Assembly: GCA_036336715.1 (NCBI GenBank)
Contig: JAYZFP010000203.1
Location: 1-64,000, forward strand
Length of the DNA stretch: 64,000 nt
Reading direction: 5' to 3'
Source: JABAAE01 sp036336715
GTDB taxonomy: Bacteria > Planctomycetota > Planctomycetia > Pirellulales > Pirellulaceae
Shown: in pieces, positions 34,631 to 42,265 of the stretch
Layout: each line of letters begins with the position of its first letter
Numbering within the stretch: the first letter of the stretch is position 1
Position numbers and translations under genes: made by a program
The notes under the pieces: generated by a model
What the model was told of the DNA's origin: nothing
The model's database searches: none
What the model saw: the letters and a program-made list of their open reading frames with translations, nothing else

Positions 34631-37267
34631 ATGTCTCAAGCAGTCGACAAACGAATCCCTCAAGTCGTCAGTTCCAAGCTGACCGGTTTGCGTCTGAAAA
34701 TCGGGTCCTGGCTTCTGGTCGAAGCTCTCAGCCGGTTGTTGCCGACGATTCTCGGGTTGGTCGTATTCATCTTCCTGGTGGATTATTTTCTCGAAATGGA
34801 TGTCGTCCAGCGGGTCATTATCAGTGTGCTGGCCGGAATCTGTTTGCTGCTGGTTGCCTATTTCAAACTGGTCAAGCCCTTTTTGGGAACGCTTACGGAT
34901 GATGCCCTCTGCCTGGAGGTTGAAAAACAGAATGCCGAACTTCGCGACAGCCTGATCAGCGCAGTGCAATTTGCTCGTGATGTGGATGTTCAACGCCAGG
35001 GAGTTTCCCCGGCCATGGTGGAGGCCACGATCGAAAAAGGGACCCTCAAGGCCGAGCAACTTGATTTCGGCAAGGCACTCAATGTAAAGAGGTTCTTTTT
35101 CAATATTGGCGTCACCGCCCTGGCGCTGCTTCTGTCGGGGGCTTTTTTATACGGCATGCTGAATGATCCCACGCTCCGCGTTTTCATGGGACGCCTCCTG
35201 TTTTACGACGGTTCCGAATACGCGCGGAACACCTACCTCGTTTTTCATGATCCGGAAGGCCGGATTGTCGACGGACAGCTCACGATTTACCGGGGGCAGG
35301 ATTGCACCCTGCTGGTCCGTGTTCGCGAGGACAGCCTGATCAAGGATGTCGACGTGAGAATGTTCTACCGCGACAAGTCGTCCGGAAGCTGGATTTCCGA
35401 TGACATGACACGGACCAAGAACAGGGATTCCAACGAGTTCAAGATTGTCTACAAGTCGGTTGCGGTCGAATTCGAGGTTCAGGCCCGGGGAGGAGATGGT
35501 CGATCCGAAAGGTTGCGCGTCAAGCTTGACGAACCACCACAGTTCAACAACCTGTCTGCCGAAATCATCTACCCGGACTACACGGTCGAGGTGCGACCCG
35601 GGGATCTGGTTCGCGTGTTTGATCGGGAAAAGGTCTACCGTTATCTCGGTCCCCGTCCCGATTCCGACGATAGCTGGGAGGACCAGGGTGATGTTACGGA
35701 CAACGGTCAAAAGCTGGTGGAATGGGGATTGCTCGATGAACAGCAGCTTGCTTCCGTACAGGCTGAGCTGGTCAACGCACCGAACCAGACCTTTACACAA
35801 CTGGCTCGCAAGCTGGACATGTTCAGCGAGAGGGATTTCGACCGCAAGTTGCAGGAGACCTTGAATATCAAAACCGTGTACAGCGAATTCGACCGGAACA
35901 CCCTGCGGGATCCCAGTGACTTCCTGGATTCTTTTGGAGGGAAACTGGCAATCCTCGATGGATGCAGCGTTCGGCTGACCGCCATGGCCAATTGCGAGCT
36001 TTCGGTTGCGGAACTGGTGCATGCCGAAGGGGTACAGGTATTTGAGCCAACCGAATCGGATTTCGGCTACAGTTTGCTGATCCCGGCTACTGCTGTTCGC
36101 AATGGCCGTTACAACATCCGCCTGCGTGATGCAACGCTCAGGGAACCTCCCCGGGCGGCCGGTTTCGAGATTGAGATCAAGGCGGATGCATCACCCGAGG
36201 TCCGGGCTTCCACCAAGGGGATTTCCGGTCTGATCATCAATCGTGCCAAGATTCCCTTTACGATCAGCGTAGAAGATGATTTCGGCGCCACCCGGCTGTT
36301 TCTTCGTTACTCGTGGCAGGATGACACCGGTGAAAAAAAGAATTCCGGTACCCGCGAACTGGATGAGTACGAACCGGTTCCCAGCCGCGATCAGGACAAG
36401 CCACCGGAGGCGCTGAAGGTTTCGGAAATACTGCCGGCCAGGCTGGCAGAATTCACACAACAGTTCTTTGACCTCGACGAGTTGCTCAAAGAAGAAAAAA
36501 TCCCGGAAGGGGCCGGCCTGAAGATTACCATTGTTGCCGAAGACAACGACGACGTTCCCGCCCCCAACACCGGCGTTTCCAAGGAGTTCCTGTTGCGGGT
36601 CGTTTCCGAGGAGGAATTCCGCGCTGATTTGTTGCGGAGGGAAAAGGAAGCCCGCCAGGAGTTTGACCAGATCTACAAACGGCAGATCAGCACACAGACT
36701 GACACCGAGGCTCTGGCAGCGGACTCAAAATCGGAGAATGAAACCAGCGACGAGTTTTACTCGGAGCTGAAAAAAGACCTTTCTGAGTATTACCGCAGTC
36801 AGCGGCTGATTGGCGAGAATGTCGAAAGTGTCATTGGGCGGATGGAAGACCTGTTGACCGAGGGGATGAACAACCGTCTCGATGAGACGACTGGTGAGTT
36901 TGAATCCCGTTACCAGGATCGGATCATCGGTCCCATGCAGTCCATTACCGATGAGTTGATGTTTGAACTGATGGCCGAGTTGAGTTCGGCCCGGCGTGAA
37001 ATCGAAGATGATGTGCAGCGGGTGGTCCACCTGAATCGGGCGTCCGAGCTGCAAAAAGAGGTTTTGGCGGCGATGGAGGCCATCCTGAAGGAAATGGAAA
37101 AGAATGAGGGGATCCAGGAGATTATCAACCGGGTTTTTGAGGCCAAGAAACTCGAGGAACGTTTGAAACTCAAGACCAAGGAAGAGATTGAGAACCGCAT
37201 CAAAAATGCCGGGTCCGGTCAGCCTGACGGGGATGGCAAGGGGAACGATAGCAAAAAGGGCGAATAA
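34631..37267 (+). CDS. DUF4175-like membrane protein
   Basis: The 878-residue protein has an N-terminal pair of membrane helices (about 30-50 and 58-75, LGLVVFIFLVDYF and VIISVLAGICLLLVAYF), a third near 150-170 (FNIGVTALALLLSGAFLYGML), a long beta-rich extracytoplasmic part, and a C-terminal helical, coiled-coil-like part (from about 690; EFYSELKKDLSEYYRSQRL). This matches the general architecture of DUF4175-type proteins that accompany MoxR/vWA clusters; the assignment is from memory of architecture and is moderate. It ends the tight block of six genes, 26 bases after the vWA gene. Confidence 0.65.
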   Translation: MSQAVDKRIPQVVSSKLTGLRLKIGSWLLVEALSRLLPTILGLVVFIFLVDYFLEMDVVQRVIISVLAGICLLLVAYFKLVKPFLGTLTDDALCLEVEKQNAELRDSLISAVQFARDVDVQRQGVSPAMVEATIEKGTLKAEQLDFGKALNVKRFFFNIGVTALALLLSGAFLYGMLNDPTLRVFMGRLLFYDGSEYARNTYLVFHDPEGRIVDGQLTIYRGQDCTLLVRVREDSLIKDVDVRMFYRDKSSGSWISDDMTRTKNRDSNEFKIVYKSVAVEFEVQARGGDGRSERLRVKLDEPPQFNNLSAEIIYPDYTVEVRPGDLVRVFDREKVYRYLGPRPDSDDSWEDQGDVTDNGQKLVEWGLLDEQQLASVQAELVNAPNQTFTQLARKLDMFSERDFDRKLQETLNIKTVYSEFDRNTLRDPSDFLDSFGGKLAILDGCSVRLTAMANCELSVAELVHAEGVQVFEPTESDFGYSLLIPATAVRNGRYNIRLRDATLREPPRAAGFEIEIKADASPEVRASTKGISGLIINRAKIPFTISVEDDFGATRLFLRYSWQDDTGEKKNSGTRELDEYEPVPSRDQDKPPEALKVSEILPARLAEFTQQFFDLDELLKEEKIPEGAGLKITIVAEDNDDVPAPNTGVSKEFLLRVVSEEEFRADLLRREKEARQEFDQIYKRQISTQTDTEALAADSKSENETSDEFYSELKKDLSEYYRSQRLIGENVESVIGRMEDLLTEGMNNRLDETTGEFESRYQDRIIGPMQSITDELMFELMAELSSARREIEDDVQRVVHLNRASELQKEVLAAMEAILKEMEKNEGIQEIINRVFEAKKLEERLKLKTKEEIENRIKNAGSGQPDGDGKGNDSKKGE

Positions 37268-37577
37268 AGGGACTGAAACACCGAAATTCGCCAAATTGTC
37301 AATAAATGAAGCAACCCTGCGAATTTGGTTTGAATTTGCACCAAACCATTTGATTTACTATAGGAAAAGCGAAACAATTCAAGCTGGAACAAGTTACAGA
37401 TTTGGGGGAAGTCCAATTGCTGCGAGTTGGGGCTGGATCTACCCTGGCTTCAGGGATTCCGCCGTTAAACTGCCAGTAAAACCTGCAGGCGGGCATCCAC
37501 CTGCGCGGCAGCGGTTTTTGATTGTTCGCCACTGAAGCAACATTCGAGAAAATGAATCCCTGACGGGAAATGAATTC
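37268..37577. promoter_or_regulatory. 310-base gap inside the MoxR cluster, probable internal promoter region
   Basis: The gap is clearly more AT-rich than its surroundings (around 37280-37400). Neighbouring intergenic spaces in the cluster are only 23-39 bases, so this break may hold an internal promoter for the last two genes. No gene and no clean -35/-10 pair was seen. An open frame at 37188-37535 runs through it but is not coding-like. Confidence 0.35.
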
Positions 37578-39689
37578 ATGATTGATCTAGAAAAACGTGG
37601 TGGGCTGTTCCAGGTTGTCTTCCTGCTGTCAGCCGTCCTGTTTGCTCCCACGCTGGGAATCTTCATTCCGTGTAACAGCTATCTCGCCGCTCAGGATGAA
37701 AAAGCGAAAAAGAGCGCGCTGGGAGTTCGGCAACGGCAGATTGAAAGGATGATGTCCGACATCGAGCTCAAGTTTTCAACGTTGGCGGACAAGCTCGAAG
37801 CCAGTGGTATCGAAGCCGAAGTTCAGAAAGCTCGCAAGCTTCGCCGGGCCCTGCAGAAATCTACCGAATTCCAAATCCGCCCCCTGATGAACAAGATCAC
37901 GGAGTACCTTGATCAATCGCGTTTGAACGAGGCCAACAACGCCCAGGACCAGGTGATCGGGAAACTGGACGATCTGATCAAGGTGTTGCGAGCCGAGAAC
38001 GAAGATGACGCCAAGAAGAAGCAGGAAGAAATCGACAGGCTGAAAAAATTCAAGAAGGATCTGGAAAACATCCTCAGGGAGCAACAGGAAGGGGAGAGGG
38101 AATCCGCCAAGATTGCCAACAAGGACCAGACCCTCGATGGCCTGGGCAAACAGATTGCCAAGGTGAAGGACCTGATCAAAAAACAGGAGAATGTGAACCA
38201 GGACACCAATGATTCGGCCAACAAGGGGAGTGGTGCCCTCGACCGAATCGCGAATAAACAACATGACGTCCGCAAGGAGACCGAAAAGGTCGCCCAGGAT
38301 GTGGGTAAATCCGGTAATGCAAATGTTGGTAAGGTAGGCGAAGAGAAAAAGCCCCAGGAATCCGGCAACGGCGAACCCCAAAAGGGGGCTTCGCAGAGCC
38401 CCGATTCCCAATCCGGTTCACCCAAGAGTGGATCACCGAAAAGTGGATCACCGAAATCAGGTGGTTCCAAGTCGGGTTCTCCAAAGTCGGGTGATTCCCA
38501 ATCAGGTGCACCCAAATCGGGGAATTCGAGTCGCCCCCAGGAAGCGGGCGAACAGAGCTTGAAAAATGCCGCACGAAACCAGAAATCTGCAGAAGACAAC
38601 CTGGCCAAGGGCAAGTCAGAAGAGGCACAGCGGGATGAGAAGAAAGCGCTTGAGGATCTCAAGCGGGCGCTCAGTGAGCTGGAAAATGAAAAACGTCGCC
38701 TGGCCCAGCTCCCCAAGGAAGCCTTTGACAGGATGGCCAAGAAACAGGATGACACCAAAAACAAAACCGATCAACTGGCAAAAGAAATGAAATCCGGTGG
38801 GAGTCAGGGCGGAAGCCAGTCGGGACAGAAGGGCGGAGAAAAAGGGAGCCAGGCGGGATCGCAGCAGCAGAAAACACCGGGGCAGGAAAATGTTCAAAAC
38901 GCCAAGCAGGCGATGCAGAATGCCCAGAAGTCACTGGAAGATCAGAACGCGCAGGCTGCCAACCGTCAGCAGCAGAAAGCGATCTCCGATATCAAGAAGG
39001 CCCTCGATGATATTGAAAAACGTCTTGACCAGCTGCGTGAAGAAACCCAGGAAGAAAAACTGGCCCGGCTGGAAGCCCGCTTTGCCGACATGCTGGCAAA
39101 ACAGCAGATTGCATCTCGGAAAACCCGGGACCTGGACAACAAGAAACGCAGTTTTGGCAAGTTCAGTCGTGGGGATCGTCTCAGCTTGATCAAGGTCAAG
39201 GGAATGGAAAAGGAGATTGCCGAGTCGGCCCAGTTGGCCTACGAAATCCTGATGGAGGATGGCACGAGCGTTATATTTCCTGAAATTGTGACCGAAATCA
39301 GGGAGGACCTGCTTCGGGTTTCTGACATGATTGGCAAGCAGGAAGTTGGTCGTCTGACCCAAATCATTCAAAAAGACATTGAAACCACTCTCGAGGAATT
39401 CCTCGAAGCCCTCAAAAAGCAGCGTCGTCAGAAAAAGGGCGGCGGTGGCGGTGGTGGCGGCGGCGGTGGTGGCGGCGGAAATCAGCCATTGCTCCCACCT
39501 TCTGCCGAACTTAAAATGCTCAGGTCCGCTCAATTGAGGATCAATCGGAGAACCCGGAGTATCGATGAGATCCGACCTGCGGATCGGCCCCTGACACCTT
39601 CGATGAAAACCGAGGTAGCTGGTCTGGCCAAGCGGCAGGCAGAGATTTCAGAAATGGCCGTCAAAATGATGGAGAAGGCCGGACAATAA
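37578..39689 (+). CDS. Exported coiled-coil protein with Ser/Gly/Lys repeats and polyglycine tract
   Basis: The 703-residue protein has a signal peptide (hydrophobic VVFLLSAVLFAPTLGIF, cleaved near YLAAQ) and is otherwise mostly charged coiled coil (Lys/Glu/Gln rich). The middle (about 270-320) is a repeat of SGSPKSG-like units. A second Gly/Ser/Gln-rich stretch follows near 410-440, and a run of 14 glycines sits near residue 621-634 (39438-39479). The last 65 residues form an ordered-looking helical tail (SIDEIRPADRPLTPSMKTEV). No family recognised. As part of the MoxR cluster it could be a structural or peptidoglycan-spanning element (inference). Confidence 0.75.
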   Translation: MIDLEKRGGLFQVVFLLSAVLFAPTLGIFIPCNSYLAAQDEKAKKSALGVRQRQIERMMSDIELKFSTLADKLEASGIEAEVQKARKLRRALQKSTEFQIRPLMNKITEYLDQSRLNEANNAQDQVIGKLDDLIKVLRAENEDDAKKKQEEIDRLKKFKKDLENILREQQEGERESAKIANKDQTLDGLGKQIAKVKDLIKKQENVNQDTNDSANKGSGALDRIANKQHDVRKETEKVAQDVGKSGNANVGKVGEEKKPQESGNGEPQKGASQSPDSQSGSPKSGSPKSGSPKSGGSKSGSPKSGDSQSGAPKSGNSSRPQEAGEQSLKNAARNQKSAEDNLAKGKSEEAQRDEKKALEDLKRALSELENEKRRLAQLPKEAFDRMAKKQDDTKNKTDQLAKEMKSGGSQGGSQSGQKGGEKGSQAGSQQQKTPGQENVQNAKQAMQNAQKSLEDQNAQAANRQQQKAISDIKKALDDIEKRLDQLREETQEEKLARLEARFADMLAKQQIASRKTRDLDNKKRSFGKFSRGDRLSLIKVKGMEKEIAESAQLAYEILMEDGTSVIFPEIVTEIREDLLRVSDMIGKQEVGRLTQIIQKDIETTLEEFLEALKKQRRQKKGGGGGGGGGGGGGGNQPLLPPSAELKMLRSAQLRINRRTRSIDEIRPADRPLTPSMKTEVAGLAKRQAEISEMAVKMMEKAGQ
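38407..38525. repeat. Degenerate tandem repeat encoding SGSPKSG-type units
   Basis: Within the coiled-coil gene, short units of about 12-15 bp (ggatcaccgaaaagt and variants) repeat about eight times and encode Ser-Gly-Ser-Pro-Lys. Synonymous drift between units suggests selection at the protein level. Confidence 0.75.
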
Positions 39690-39848
39690 TTCAACAAAAG
39701 AATTTAATGAAAGCTGGGCAATCACAAGTGTCCACGCAACCGTGGCCGGATAAAGTCTGGCACACCCGATCTTTTCAGCTTGAAAAGGTCATCACAAAAA
39801 ACTTTAAAGATCGAATCAGCAATCGCCAATCACAAAAAAGGGAAAACC

Positions 39849-40889
39849 ATGAGCCACCAGCGCATTTTTGCCATTTTTTCATGGGTCGTGCTGACCACCG
39901 TACCATTGTCTGCCGAGCAACCGACTCCGGTGGAAACCATCAACCGTTTCCTGGGCAGCTTGGAAAAAAATGCGGGATTGAATGCCGAACTCAAGAAGGA
40001 AATCGTGGCGTCGGTAACCCAGCTTCGCGACGATCCCTTTTCGACTGATGCGGCCATTACCGAAGGACTGGCATTGATGTATCCCGAATTTACCCGGGCC
40101 CTGGAATTGGTTGGCAACGACGAAACCGTCAAGGCGATCGAGGCTTTCGAGAAGCTCAGCAAGCATGAAGATCCGTTTCTTGCTGCCGAGGCCAAGTATT
40201 TTGTCGCCCGTGCTCATGTCTACGATGAAAACTACGAAGAAGCGCTGCCGGTACTGCAGGAATTCGAAAAATCGTTTGCTGCCGATTCCGTTCAAAATGG
40301 AAACGCGCTCTATCTGAAAGGGATCGCGCTCGCCAACACGCTGAAAAACAAGGAGGCGATTGCCGCCCTGACAAGATTCATGAACGATTATCCCAATGCT
40401 TCCGAGCGAATGCGGGTCGGGGCCTGGAGGCAGTTGCAGATGGTCTCCGCCATCAAGAAGGACTCCCTCGGTGATATTTTCCAGCGGATGGAATTTTCGC
40501 GGCGACGGCTGACACTGGAAAGAACGGATCAGCAGACCAAGATCGAGCAGGACAATATCGTCAAGATGCTCAACACGATGATCAAGAAAGCTGAGGACCA
40601 GGAGAAAAAAGGGCAATGCAACAGCCAGAAGCCGGGTGAGCAGCAAAAGCCAAGCGAAGGAAGTGGCAAAAAAGACGGCAAAGGAAAAAGCAACAACGGA
40701 CAGGGTAGCAAGAACCCGGACGGATTTGCCAAGCGAACATTCGGCAACGGGGACGCGAGTGACTGGAGCAAATTAAGGGACCGGGAGCGGGATCCTGCGT
40801 TCAATGCGTTGAAAGAAAAGTTCCCGGCCCGCTACAAGGAACTGGTTGAGCAGTACTACAAGAGCTTTCAGAAATCCGGAACCCGATAA
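39849..40889 (+). CDS. Exported TPR-type protein, last gene of the MoxR cluster
   Basis: The 346-residue protein begins with a signal peptide (MSHQRIFAIFSWVVLTTVPLSAEQ) at the ATG 39849; an upstream ATG at 39780 is unlikely. A helical region of TPR-like repeats follows (about 80-200; AIEAFEKLSKHEDPFLAAEAKYF, ALYLKGIALANTLKNKEAIAAL). The C-terminal third is Lys/Gly/Ser/Gln rich (GKKDGKGKSNNGQGSKN) with an ordered end. TPR proteins are usual members of MoxR/Bat loci (compare BatE/BatC). The stop codon lies in the loop of a terminator hairpin. Confidence 0.8.
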   Translation: MSHQRIFAIFSWVVLTTVPLSAEQPTPVETINRFLGSLEKNAGLNAELKKEIVASVTQLRDDPFSTDAAITEGLALMYPEFTRALELVGNDETVKAIEAFEKLSKHEDPFLAAEAKYFVARAHVYDENYEEALPVLQEFEKSFAADSVQNGNALYLKGIALANTLKNKEAIAALTRFMNDYPNASERMRVGAWRQLQMVSAIKKDSLGDIFQRMEFSRRRLTLERTDQQTKIEQDNIVKMLNTMIKKAEDQEKKGQCNSQKPGEQQKPSEGSGKKDGKGKSNNGQGSKNPDGFAKRTFGNGDASDWSKLRDRERDPAFNALKEKFPARYKELVEQYYKSFQKSGTR

Positions 40890-40899
40890 TCGGGTTTTT
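40880..40899 (+). terminator. Intrinsic terminator with the stop codon in its loop
   Basis: A perfect 7-bp stem (AACCCGA / TCGGGTT) has the three-base loop TAA, which is the stop codon of the TPR gene, and is followed by a short T run. Confidence 0.75.
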
Positions 40900-40913
40900 G
40901 TCTATAATATGAG

Positions 40914-40949
40914 GACGCGGAACCGCCGGGTGCCCGCGTCTTTTTTTTT
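40914..40949 (+). terminator. Second Rho-independent terminator
   Basis: A perfect 7-bp GC stem (GACGCGG 40914-40920 / CCGCGTC 40934-40940) with a 13-base loop is followed by nine T residues. It lies 15 bases after the first terminator and insulates the MoxR cluster from the protease cluster. Confidence 0.88.
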
Positions 40950-41069
40950 GGGGATTTCGTTGCAGCGGACCGCGTCAATACGGTTTCCAGGACGCGGAGT
41001 CTCACGCAGTACTTCAGGTAGAACTTCGTGCTGAAGAAAACCGGTGCCGCAATCCACTGGACTGATGAA

Positions 41070-42251
41070 ATGATTTCGAAAAACAATCCGGGCCTTCTGT
41101 TGCTGTTCCTCGTCTTGCCCGTGACCCTGGGCAGTGCCCAGGTGGCCCTGACCCGAATCGATGGGTCCGTTTCCACCGCTGATTCTGTCTCCATCGCCGA
41201 TGGCAGGTTGATTACCGGTGACACGCAGGTGGATGTCAATGAGTACCGTTTGATTGACTTTCAGCGGGAGGTCAAGCCGACGGACAGCCTGGCAACGGTT
41301 GGCCTGGTGGGCGGTGGCCAGATCGGCGCTAGCCAATTGCAGTTGACCGAAGAAGTGTTTTTGATTGAAAACGTGGCCGGTCAAATTCGACTCGGAGTGG
41401 ATGCGGTGACCCAGATTCGCTTTCGGAAGGAAGAGTTGCCCCTGTTTGCCTCGGCAAAACCGAAGGATGATGTGGACCAGCTTTTTGTCAGGATCAAGGG
41501 TGCCTACCAGATTGTGCCAGGAATCGTGGAGACCATCAGCGAATCGTCTGTCAAGATTTTTTATGACGATGACATCATTGAATTCAAAATGGAAGATGCG
41601 TACGGGCTGATTCTTGCACAGGATGCCGAACGCGAGCAGGCCGAAGTCAACGGAGTAGTCTACCTCGTCGAAGGGTCGCGGTTGAGTTGCCAGTTAAAAT
41701 CGCTTTCTGCCGACAGGGTGGTCGCTGTGGTCGGCGGGGTGGCGGATGTGGAGATACCGACTGAGGTTGTCAGTCGTGTTGAGATTCGATCTGACCGGTT
41801 GGCGTTTCTTTCGGACCTGGGCCCCAAGTCAGTCGTCAATCAGAAGGGTGCTGTTTTTTTACGGAAATGGCAGAAAGACCGGAATATCAGCGGTGGAAAA
41901 CTGGTTCTGCGTGACCGGGAAAAACGGTTGACCCGCAACTATGCGAAGGGGTTGGGAACCAAGTCCGGGATGAAGCTGGTTTTCGATAACCGGGGCTTTG
42001 ACCGTTTTGTTTCCACGGTAGGGATCGATGCGACGACCAACGGGAATGGGCTTTGCGTGATCAGGGTGCTCGCCGACGGCGCCGAGGTTTTTGCCTCTCC
42101 AGTCGCCGGTACCGACGCTCCCAGGACGCTGGATGTCGACATTTCCGGCAAAGATGAAATTGTGTTGAGTATAGAATTTGGTGATGACTTTCTGGACCTT
42201 TCGGATCATCTGAACTGGTGTGATGCCCGGTTCGTGAAGACAACGGATTGA
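41070..42251 (+). CDS. Exported protein with C-terminal NPCBM domain
   Basis: The 393-residue protein has a signal peptide (LLLLFLVLPVTLGSAQ), a beta-rich N-terminal part of unknown role (about 25-270), and a C-terminal NPCBM (novel putative carbohydrate-binding module) domain (about 290-393). The domain is recognisable from KGLGTKSGMKLVFDN, FVSTVGIDATTNGNGLCVIRVLADGAEVF and IVLSIEFGDDFLDLSDHLNWCDARF. The ATG at 41070 was preferred over 41028 because it sits directly before the signal peptide. It heads the protease cluster, 14 bases before the next start, and could target or regulate the proteases at a glycan surface (inference). Confidence 0.82.
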   Translation: MISKNNPGLLLLFLVLPVTLGSAQVALTRIDGSVSTADSVSIADGRLITGDTQVDVNEYRLIDFQREVKPTDSLATVGLVGGGQIGASQLQLTEEVFLIENVAGQIRLGVDAVTQIRFRKEELPLFASAKPKDDVDQLFVRIKGAYQIVPGIVETISESSVKIFYDDDIIEFKMEDAYGLILAQDAEREQAEVNGVVYLVEGSRLSCQLKSLSADRVVAVVGGVADVEIPTEVVSRVEIRSDRLAFLSDLGPKSVVNQKGAVFLRKWQKDRNISGGKLVLRDREKRLTRNYAKGLGTKSGMKLVFDNRGFDRFVSTVGIDATTNGNGLCVIRVLADGAEVFASPVAGTDAPRTLDVDISGKDEIVLSIEFGDDFLDLSDHLNWCDARFVKTTD

Positions 42252-42265
42252 ATGGAGGGGGGACG

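Noticed and set aside
37268..37577. Possible promoter TTTGATTTACTATAGG
   Set aside because: The -10-like TATAGG lacks a -35 element at 16-18 bases, so it is noted only as an AT-rich region.
40902..40907. Perfect TATAAT between the two terminators
   Set aside because: No -35-like hexamer at suitable spacing, and the second terminator would end any transcript almost at once.
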